From the NCBI GenBank assembly GCA_020631035.1, contig JAHDIA010000083.1:1-13146 (forward strand): a DNA stretch of 13,146 bases, written 5' to 3'. Position 1 is the stretch's first letter. Every line of letters starts with the position of its first letter. The notes below the pieces were generated by a model. That model saw nothing but the letters and a program-made list of their open reading frames with translations, was not told the origin of the DNA and searched no databases. This DNA is from Chitinophagales bacterium. Lineage in GTDB: Bacteria > Bacteroidota > Bacteroidia > Chitinophagales > UBA2359. Positions 7,548-13,146 of this stretch are shown here, piece by piece. The position numbers were made by a program, and so were the translations under genes.

Positions 7548-8096
7548 ATGACAAAGTTTCAAGTTCCAACAAGAGAAGAAGTATCAACGAACAATCAAGC
7601 AATTTTTGATAAGCTTGAAAAAGGCATCGGTTTTGTTCCCAATTTGTATGCGTACTATGCTAAAAATGAAACAGCTTTGGGTGATTTTCTTGCTTTTCAA
7701 AATCGCAAATCTACTTTGAAAGCAAAAGAAAAAGAAGTCGTGAATTTGGTCATTAGTCAACAAAACGATTGTCGTTACTGTCAGTCGGCACACACAGCCA
7801 TTGGTAAAATGAATGGATTTACCGATGAGCAAATATTGGAGATTAGAAGCGGAAGTGCTACTTTTGATGCAAAGTTAAATGCATTGGCACAATTTACACT
7901 TTCGGCAGTCAGCAATAGAGGAAAAGCAAGTGAAACAGCAAAAAATGCTTTCTTTGATGCAGGATATACAGAAGCCAATTTGATTGATGTTGTTTTGGAA
8001 ATTGGAGCCAAAACAATCAGTAATTACATTCACAACTTGGCAGACTTTGAAATTGATTTTCCAATTGCCCCTGTATTGGAAGATGCGACAGCGTAA
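7548..8096 (+). CDS. Carboxymuconolactone decarboxylase / AhpD-like family protein (peroxidase-related)
   Basis: The 182-aa protein carries the AhpD-type active-site pattern: E63, then C75-x-x-C78 and H82. The spacing Glu-12-Cys and Cys-4-His equals that of Mycobacterium tuberculosis AhpD (E118, C130, C133, H137). In that family the two cysteines form a redox-active disulfide that supports peroxide reduction, with Glu and His in a proton relay. Here the role is most likely antioxidant or thiol-disulfide chemistry in the cytosol; decarboxylation is not implied. The fold should be all-helical. There is no signal peptide. The ATG at 7548 follows an A-rich leader without a Shine-Dalgarno sequence. 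An intrinsic terminator 62 nt after the stop makes it a single-gene unit, and an AraC-type regulator follows on the same strand. The exact substrate cannot be read from sequence. Confidence 0.9.
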   Translation: MTKFQVPTREEVSTNNQAIFDKLEKGIGFVPNLYAYYAKNETALGDFLAFQNRKSTLKAKEKEVVNLVISQQNDCRYCQSAHTAIGKMNGFTDEQILEIRSGSATFDAKLNALAQFTLSAVSNRGKASETAKNAFFDAGYTEANLIDVVLEIGAKTISNYIHNLADFEIDFPIAPVLEDATA

Positions 8097-8158
8097 AATG
8101 AATTGTGAGCAAATGTGTGTGATTGTAAGAAAATAGCAAGCAATACACACTTTGTAAC

Positions 8159-8206
8159 AAAAGCCTTATACTTGTTTGAGTGTATCAAATAAGTAGGGCT
8201 TTTTTT
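8159..8206 (+). terminator. Intrinsic terminator after the AhpD-like gene
   Basis: A long hairpin combines an outer AAAAGCC/GGCTTTT stem with an inner TACTTGTTTGA/TCAAATAAGTA stem (one G-T wobble) and a 5-nt GTGTA loop, with a 3-4 nt bulge between the two stems. It runs into a T-tract (8200-8206). It separates the AhpD-like gene from the downstream AraC-type gene, so the latter needs its own promoter. Confidence 0.88.
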
Positions 8207-8249
8207 GTTTAGATTTGTTCGGCGGGTCAGATTGGAGTGAAAATTGAGC

Positions 8250-8257
8250 TATTTTTG
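8250..8257 (+). promoter_or_regulatory. Candidate -7 element for the AraC-family gene
   Basis: TATTTTTG fits the Bacteroidota -7 pattern TAnnTTTG exactly and lies 36 nt before the ATG at 8294. The upstream TTG at 8232-8234 is 15 nt away, shorter than the usual 19-21, so the -33 box is uncertain. The terminator just upstream makes a promoter in this interval necessary. Confidence 0.4.
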
Positions 8258-8293
8258 ACTATATGTAGCTTTTAATGAATTTAGAAAATTAAT

Positions 8294-9121
8294 ATGGAAT
8301 ACAGAGGTAAAACCAATGAATATTTAAAATTGACAGAAGTGGCAACTCCCAGCAATTGTCACGTTTTAAAAGAAGTGATTGAAAGTAGTTTGACCTTGTT
8401 GTGGTTTGAGGACGATGACAATATAGTCGAAATAGATTCGGTGGTACATCATTTTTCTAAGAACCAAATAGTTGCCCTTACAGAATTTCACAAGGTAGAG
8501 CCAAAGAAAGTAAGCAAAGCCAAATTGTTGAGATTCAATCGTTCTTTTTATTGCATCTTGGATCACGACGACGAAGTGGGGTGTAAAGGTATTTTATTTT
8601 TTGGTGCATCTCAATTGCCCATCATTCATATAGATGAAACCAACTTAGAAGTTTTGCAAACAGTTTGGAAAATGTTTTTATTGGAAATGGAATCAAAGGA
8701 TGTCCTACAACAGTCGATGTTGCAGATGATGTTGAAACGCTTTTTGATTTTGTGTACCCGTATGTATAAACTGCAAACAAAGCATCCTAAGGAAAAAGTA
8801 AACGTAGACATTGTCCGAGAATACAACTATTTGGTGGAGCAAAACTTTAAGCAAATTCACAATGTGGGAGAGTATGCTAAGTTGTTGAATAAGTCGCCCA
8901 AAACCCTGTCCAATGTTTTTGCGAAGATGGGTAAAAAAACACCTTTGCAATACATTCAAGATAGGATTATGTTGGAGGCAAGGAGATTGTTGCGATATAC
9001 TGACAAAGGCATTTCTGAGATTGCTTATGAATTGGGCTACGAAGACTTGCAAACCTTTAGCCGTTTCTTTAAGAAGCAGGAGGGAATGGCTCCTGTAAAA
9101 TTTAGGGAATACATTTGCTAA
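8294..9121 (+). CDS. AraC-family transcriptional regulator
   Basis: The 275-aa protein has an AraC/XylS-type DNA-binding domain at its C-terminus. The first helix-turn-helix is at about 190-210 (VGEYAKLLNKSPKTLSNVFAKM) and the second at about 237-262, with the family signature ISEIAYELGYEDLQTFSRFFKK followed by G-x-x-P-x-x-F-R. The N-terminal 1-130 segment (beta-rich, with DDDNIVEIDSV and CILDHDDEVGCKG) resembles a small cupin-like sensing domain, and 130-165 is probably a helical linker for dimerisation. No ligand can be predicted. Its position 197 nt behind the AhpD-like gene on the same strand suggests it may regulate that gene or respond to the same signal, but the terminator between them argues against a shared transcript. 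A 99-bp repeat copy begins 20 nt past its stop. Confidence 0.92.
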   Translation: MEYRGKTNEYLKLTEVATPSNCHVLKEVIESSLTLLWFEDDDNIVEIDSVVHHFSKNQIVALTEFHKVEPKKVSKAKLLRFNRSFYCILDHDDEVGCKGILFFGASQLPIIHIDETNLEVLQTVWKMFLLEMESKDVLQQSMLQMMLKRFLILCTRMYKLQTKHPKEKVNVDIVREYNYLVEQNFKQIHNVGEYAKLLNKSPKTLSNVFAKMGKKTPLQYIQDRIMLEARRLLRYTDKGISEIAYELGYEDLQTFSRFFKKQEGMAPVKFREYIC

Positions 9122-9140
9122 ATCATTTAAATTTAAAAAA

Positions 9141-9239
9141 GCGTAGGATGTAGCGGGTGGATGAACATTAAGACGCAGCCAAAAACATGCGCCCGATAAC
9201 CAGAGTGAATGTAGCCTAGAATGAGTGACGTTGCCCCAT
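9141..9239 (+). repeat. 99-bp dispersed repeat, copy 2
   Basis: This gap-free 99-bp partner matches the reverse complement of copy 1 (5633-5731) at about 71 positions. It starts 20 nt downstream of the AraC gene stop with AAAAAAGCGTAGGATG, so relative to its upstream gene it has the same orientation as copy 1. It contains two GGATG motifs nine bases apart. ORFs crossing it (for example on the - strand from 9262) are not supported as genes. Confidence 0.8.
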
Positions 9240-9286
9240 GATTCGACAAGCTCATCAAACATCTTTTGGTAAATTTAAGATGGATG

Positions 9287-9326
9287 AAAAAATGCCCCAA
9301 ACATCATAAAGATGATTGGAGCATTT
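9287..9326 (-). terminator. Intrinsic terminator for the metalloprotease gene
   Basis: On the - strand a 16-position stem (AAATGC, CCAA and CATC paired with GATG, TTGG and GCATTT, two symmetric mismatches, 5-nt loop) is followed by a run of six T. It lies 38 nt past the protease stop codon. The + strand side has only a weak T-rich tail (CCGTTCGTTGTTTT), so it may act partly in both directions for the converging AraC gene. Confidence 0.85.
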
Positions 9327-9363
9327 CCGTTCGTTGTTTTAGTTAGCTGATATTTTAAATTTA

Positions 9364-12300
9364 TCAATTCAATTTGACAATTTTTCTCACCATTGTTTCT
9401 CCTCTTACTTGAATAGAAACAAAGTAAATGCCTTCAGCTAAATTTGATAAATCCAGTTGAATAGCATTTTGTCCCTTCGTAGCCATAACCAATTGATGAC
9501 GGATGGTTTTGCCATCGGGACCATTGAGTTGAATCGCAGCTTGTAGCTTGTGTTTAGAATTAAATAGTACTTGTGTAAAGTCTGTTGTTGGATTTGGAAC
9601 GACAGTCATTTCCTCAATCAAGTTAGTGATGTTATCCAATCTGTTGCCATTTTCGACACAAGCAGTGACGGTACCCAAATCAATAGACATTGTACTGGTG
9701 GTACTTCCATCCAAAATGTCTTGTATGCTGATGGTCACCGATTGAACTTCACCACTAATATTGACATTGACAGAGCTTGTATTGGCACCACTATACACAC
9801 CATAAGTTTGAGTTGCACCTGAAGCATCTACATAGGTAACTGTGACTTCTTCGATGTATTTTCTAGAAGTTTTACCCGTTGTTTTGCGATTGATGTTGGC
9901 AATGCTAAAGGCTACATCTGTTGTATTGGATGGGAAAGAGAGCGTACTAGAGTTGCTACCGCTACCCGACTTGGTCAATGGGTTGGGGGAGAAGTTAAAA
10001 GAGGTGTTGGTACATCCACCAGTGCCGCCACCATTGTTGGTATCACACGCATCTGGCGTACCGTCTCCGTCAGAATCTATGGTGTCGTCTCCACCAGGGC
10101 AAATATCATTGGCATTGCAGACACCATCGTTGTCACTGTCTGCAAAAGTACCTACACAATTGCAGTTGCTATTGTATGCATCTCCTGTGGTACAAGGGTC
10201 GCCATCGTTGCAGCTTTGTCCTGTAGTGGTACAGCCTCCGCTAGAACCAGAACTGTCACAAGTTCCCACAGTACCTAAAGTGATAGACTGAGTAGTCGAA
10301 GAAGAGCCATCGTAACCATCGGCAAGACTAACAATGACTTCACTCAATGGACCTGCTATTTGAACCGAAACCTCGGAAGGTGAAGGTGTATAGCTGCCAT
10401 AAGTAACGATGTTTCCAGCAGCATTTCTGTAAGAAATCGTTACTTCATCAATGTATCTTCTTGTAGGATTGCCTCCTGTATTTTGATTGATGTTACTTAT
10501 TGTAAGTCTTACATCTTCTTTTAATCCACCTAAACTAAGGGAGGTGCTTGAAGCACCTGTACCTCTGTGTGTAAGAGTGGCTTCGTCAAAGCTTGTCTCC
10601 TCATATCCTGGACAAATTAATGTACCTGCACAAGTACAATTATCTGCTTGGATGACATCGTTTTCGGTGGCGATATTGCCATCGTTGCAGGCAGTACCAG
10701 GCGATTGAGGTGTGCTTTGATAATAATCATTATCGTTGCAATCTACATCGGCGCAAAGACCATCATTGTCGGCATCTCCACCATTGGCTTCACAAGCATC
10801 GCTAAGACAGAAATCGGTAGATTCAGAAAAACCGAATTCTCCCCCTGATGCCAATATGGTTCCGTTAGGGTGGCGAAGGGTATAGCTCCCATCTCCCCAA
10901 GCACTGCAACACATCCCATTTCCACCGTCGTCATATACTACAAAAGTATAACAAGAACCTGGGTCGGCGCAAATCAATGTTTGAATAGGTGTGCCTGGTG
11001 ATGTAGCTGAACCCAATGCACCATCAAGCTTATTTCCATTGGCGTCTAATAGTTCCCATCTGTTTCTATCTATTAATAGACGTTGGTCAAATACCATTGT
11101 CAATTCAAGTTCTATTCCACCTTGAACAATGTGAAAGATTTGAGAAAAACTATTGTTAGTTGAGAGTGCGTCAGATGATTGCCCATTGGGATTGCTCAAT
11201 CTAATTTCTAAATTGTTTCCGCCATTGGGAAGCGTTAGATTGTTTAAATTTACAACACTGATTTCTCCTGCGGTTAGATTGCCAGACCAAGGCTCCGTAT
11301 CAATAAGTGTTCCATTCAAATATGTCTCAATATTGCAAGAAGTGATGTTGGTATTTCCTGTATTTTCTATGGCAATGGAAGGTGTTCCACTATTGGTCCC
11401 ACAGGGAATATCCAAAGCAATACCACTATTGATAGCAATATCTAAATTGGGCTTTGTTTGTGGGTTGCATCCCAAAGAGACATCGAAAGTGCTTTGTCTA
11501 TATGTTTCGTAATACCAACGCATACGGTTTTTTTGCCCCAAAGTAAATGCGTTCCAGCAACCTTGAGTGTAGTCCATATAGTTTTCTACCATATCGGGCT
11601 GATCGCCCATTCCGCCCATAGATATAGGACGGTAGGGATTGTTGCTAGAAGTATCGTCATCATCTGTATCACAAAGATTTTGACCACCCGTACAACCATT
11701 GCCTGAAGTCAAACCTGCACTGGGCTTAGGAGGAGTATCACATACTTTGTCTCCATCATTTAAGCAATCATTGTTGGGACAGCCTCCCTCAAAAGTGTGT
11801 CTCAAGCCTAGCCAATGTCCAACTTCATGGCAGAACAATTCATCATTGAACCCTATATTGCGCATATAGACTATTCCACCACTATGAAGTCCAAGGTAAT
11901 TGGTGAGATAGTTGACATAAATATTTAAGTATTGTTTTGTATCCCAAGAGTATTGATCGGTAAATTCATTTAATTCATTACTAGTTGCATTGTAATGTTC
12001 AGGCGAATAGTAACGAACAACACCACTGGTATAATTACCATTGGGATCAGTTGATGCCAAGCAAAATTGAATTTCTGTATCTACTCCATAATTGGGATTG
12101 CTAAAATTAGGGGCTCCTGCTTGTGTATGACTAAAGCGCAAATTGGCTTTGTCTATATAAGAGTTAACGGTAGCTTCGTCGGGATTGTAGACTGTTCCAA
12201 CATCTTGCCCATTGTGGATGATGTGAACGACAACAGGAATGGTGTAAATTTCTCCTACAGATTTTTGATTGTTGTTTCCTTCGCTTATTTTTTTCTTTAT

Positions 12301-12495
12301 GGCTGCTCGGTATTTTTGCTCAAATTCTATTTGCATTTGCTGTTCATCAGGACTTAGCCATTCGATAGCTAATGAACCAGGACAAATGATTTCCTCTTGA
12401 AAATCCTTATTTTCATTATTTTGAGTCTGTCCCTCCAAAGAATAAGTAAGAGCAGAAATGATGAAAATGTAAAAAAGTAAATGTGTAAAATCCAT
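9364..12495 (-). CDS. Secreted M43-type (pappalysin-like) zinc metalloprotease with T9SS sorting domain
   Basis: This 1043-aa precursor is a secreted metalloprotease. Residues 1-19 are a hydrophobic signal segment, unusual for lacking Lys/Arg at its start; an in-frame stop 6 nt upstream fixes the ATG. After a propeptide-like region, the catalytic domain (about 85-335) has HEVGHWLGLRH: zinc ligands H223, H227 and H233, catalytic E224. The Met-turn is NYMDY (M307). Together these fit MEROPS family M43. Then come a CARDB-like region (350-455), a Cys/Gly-rich region with DDGGNGMCCSAWGDG (about 521-535), and Asp-rich thrombospondin type 3-like calcium motifs (573-590, 786-819). Two copies of a 119-residue beta domain span C628-C746 and C828-C946. 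The end (about 964-1043) is a T9SS type A sorting domain, with VVPNPTTD, LNLAEGIYFV-like LSNLAEGIYFV, and a basic KIVKLN tail. It is expected to be displayed at, or released from, the cell surface and to degrade external protein. Confidence 0.94.
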   Translation of the reverse strand: MDFTHLLFYIFIISALTYSLEGQTQNNENKDFQEEIICPGSLAIEWLSPDEQQMQIEFEQKYRAAIKKKISEGNNNQKSVGEIYTIPVVVHIIHNGQDVGTVYNPDEATVNSYIDKANLRFSHTQAGAPNFSNPNYGVDTEIQFCLASTDPNGNYTSGVVRYYSPEHYNATSNELNEFTDQYSWDTKQYLNIYVNYLTNYLGLHSGGIVYMRNIGFNDELFCHEVGHWLGLRHTFEGGCPNNDCLNDGDKVCDTPPKPSAGLTSGNGCTGGQNLCDTDDDDTSSNNPYRPISMGGMGDQPDMVENYMDYTQGCWNAFTLGQKNRMRWYYETYRQSTFDVSLGCNPQTKPNLDIAINSGIALDIPCGTNSGTPSIAIENTGNTNITSCNIETYLNGTLIDTEPWSGNLTAGEISVVNLNNLTLPNGGNNLEIRLSNPNGQSSDALSTNNSFSQIFHIVQGGIELELTMVFDQRLLIDRNRWELLDANGNKLDGALGSATSPGTPIQTLICADPGSCYTFVVYDDGGNGMCCSAWGDGSYTLRHPNGTILASGGEFGFSESTDFCLSDACEANGGDADNDGLCADVDCNDNDYYQSTPQSPGTACNDGNIATENDVIQADNCTCAGTLICPGYEETSFDEATLTHRGTGASSTSLSLGGLKEDVRLTISNINQNTGGNPTRRYIDEVTISYRNAAGNIVTYGSYTPSPSEVSVQIAGPLSEVIVSLADGYDGSSSTTQSITLGTVGTCDSSGSSGGCTTTGQSCNDGDPCTTGDAYNSNCNCVGTFADSDNDGVCNANDICPGGDDTIDSDGDGTPDACDTNNGGGTGGCTNTSFNFSPNPLTKSGSGSNSSTLSFPSNTTDVAFSIANINRKTTGKTSRKYIEEVTVTYVDASGATQTYGVYSGANTSSVNVNISGEVQSVTISIQDILDGSTTSTMSIDLGTVTACVENGNRLDNITNLIEEMTVVPNPTTDFTQVLFNSKHKLQAAIQLNGPDGKTIRHQLVMATKGQNAIQLDLSNLAEGIYFVSIQVRGETMVRKIVKLN

Positions 12496-12928
12496 TAATT
12501 AATTGGTTTTTAGTACATTGTTCAATTAAGTAAAATTGATATACCAATGTATTTAGGTTGAATAATAAAAAGTTGTTCCTCAAACCTTTGTATAGATTAC
12601 ACAAAGAGATTAGGAGGACAATAGTAATTTGAGGGATAATATTTTTCGAAGGAATGATTAAAGTGGGAATATCAACCGATAGTATTAAGTTTTATAAAAT
12701 ACACTAATTAATAAGATAGATAGATGTAGGAAATAAAAGGCGCAAAACATATATTCCATATGCAAATTTAAACCAAAAAAAGGATTTAAAAATGACTTTT
12801 TTTTCAAAAGAATATATTTTATGATTTCAGTTTGTTTATATTTAGGTCTGTTTGTTTTATGACTATTAGGTGTTTATGTGAAATTTATTTTTTTAATACA
12901 ATGCTTTTCTAATTAGTGAAATGGAGAA
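12496..12928. other. Gene-free region upstream of the metalloprotease
   Basis: This 433-nt AT-rich stretch contains the upstream region of the leftward protease gene and no ORF with coding character. I see no clear TAnnTTTG box with a well-spaced -33 element. A short ATAGATAGATAG-like tetranucleotide run (near 12715-12725) and several A/T tracts are the only local features. Confidence 0.5.
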
Positions 12929-13076
12929 AATAAGTTATACCAAAATTTGAAGCAGAGATTTTGCGAGATTTGAGGAAAAAAGCACACTGGGCTGGCATTC
13001 CAGTCTTAGCAGTGCTAAGGCGAGCATTTTTGACGAAAAAGGTCGTAAAATCTCAAGTCAAATGGTTTAAGTTATT
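12929..13076. repeat. Approximately 148-bp multi-branched imperfect palindrome
   Basis: Nested inverted repeats pair in order. The outer arms are 12929-12950 with 13058-13076 (one 3-nt indel, two mismatches). Inside, GAGATTTTGCG (12955-12965) pairs with CGTAAAATCTC (13044-13054; one mismatch). Then AAAAAAGC (12976-12983) pairs with GCATTTTT (13024-13031; one mismatch). Two hairpins sit at the centre: ACTGG/CCAGT or alternatively CTGG-CATT-CCAG (12986-13004), and CTTAGC-AGT-GCTAAG (13005-13019). A T-run follows (13075-13080). It could be a structured RNA, a cruciform-forming DNA site, or a MITE-like repeat. No ORF lies in it, and it stands 12 nt from the right inverted-repeat arm. Confidence 0.75.
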
Positions 13077-13088
13077 TTTTTCGTTTTA

Positions 13089-13145
13089 CTTAGTACTCTG
13101 TAATTTAAATAAATTGATGTTTTGGCTAATGAATTTTTGTTCTAT
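13089..13145 (-). repeat. Right arm of long inverted repeat flanking the window
   Basis: Its reverse complement matches 1-58 at about 52 of 58 positions with one gap. The outermost 18 bases and an 11-bp AT-rich run are exact. It lies directly outside the 148-bp palindrome. Base 13146 extends beyond the visible left partner, so the true outer limit of the pair cannot be set from this window. Confidence 0.8.
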
Positions 13146-13146
13146 A

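Noticed and set aside
8705..9262. 185-aa ORF on the - strand
   Set aside because: It is antisense to the AraC gene and begins in the 99-bp repeat; no protein-like features.
9842..10291. 149-aa ORF on the + strand inside the protease gene
   Set aside because: It is antisense to the repeat domains of the metalloprotease; its Leu/Pro/Val-rich composition mirrors the opposite strand.
1..13146. CRISPR array, tRNA, rRNA or a defence cassette
   Set aside because: No regularly spaced short repeats, no cloverleaf-like or rRNA-like segments, and no nuclease, methylase or toxin-antitoxin genes were seen.

Overview
The window looks like chromosomal DNA from a marine-type member of the Bacteroidota, perhaps close to the Saprospiria. 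The reasons are: an AT-rich sequence, start sites without clear Shine-Dalgarno sequences, a TonB-dependent receptor with an N-terminal carboxypeptidase-regulatory-like domain, a secreted metalloprotease with a type IX secretion (T9SS) C-terminal sorting domain, and candidate promoters with the Bacteroidota -7 pattern TAnnTTTG. The phylum is fairly certain; the class is inference. No rRNA, tRNA, CRISPR array, transposase, integrase or phage gene is visible.

Layout: (1) 1-110, the left flank, with a long inverted repeat whose partner lies at the right edge, plus a 29-nt repeat. (2) 111-2468 (+), an outer-membrane TonB-dependent receptor. (3) 2469-3194, gene-free, with a candidate promoter near its end. 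(4) 3195-5468 (+), a large secreted surface protein with a DUF11 domain. (5) 5469-5734, a repeat-rich convergent region with a second copy of the 29-nt repeat, a strong terminator, and a 99-bp dispersed repeat ending just past the stop codon of the opposing gene. (6) 5735-7201 (-), an uncharacterised, probably helical protein. (7) 7202-7547, a divergent intergenic region. (8) 7548-8096 (+), an AhpD-like carboxymuconolactone decarboxylase-family protein with its own terminator. (9) 8294-9121 (+), an AraC-family regulator. (10) 9122-9363, holding the second 99-bp repeat copy and a terminator. (11) 9364-12495 (-), a 1043-aa M43-type metalloprotease exported by T9SS. (12) 12496-13146, gene-free, with a ~148-bp multi-branched palindrome and the right inverted repeat.

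The genes do not form one operon. Three encode exported or outer-membrane proteins (receptor, DUF11 protein, protease). The AhpD-like enzyme and the AraC regulator may be functionally linked, although a terminator separates them. The receptor has no SusD partner beside it, so a classical polysaccharide-utilisation locus is not supported.

The most unusual content is non-coding: an approximately 58-bp inverted repeat at the two extreme edges (52 of 58 positions match), the complex palindrome next to the right copy, a 99-bp repeat that in both full copies starts just after a gene's stop codon in the same relative orientation, and the 29-nt repeat family. These may belong to one or more undescribed dispersed, non-autonomous repeat families. 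Everything here is read by eye from the sequence; family assignments rest on motif recognition.
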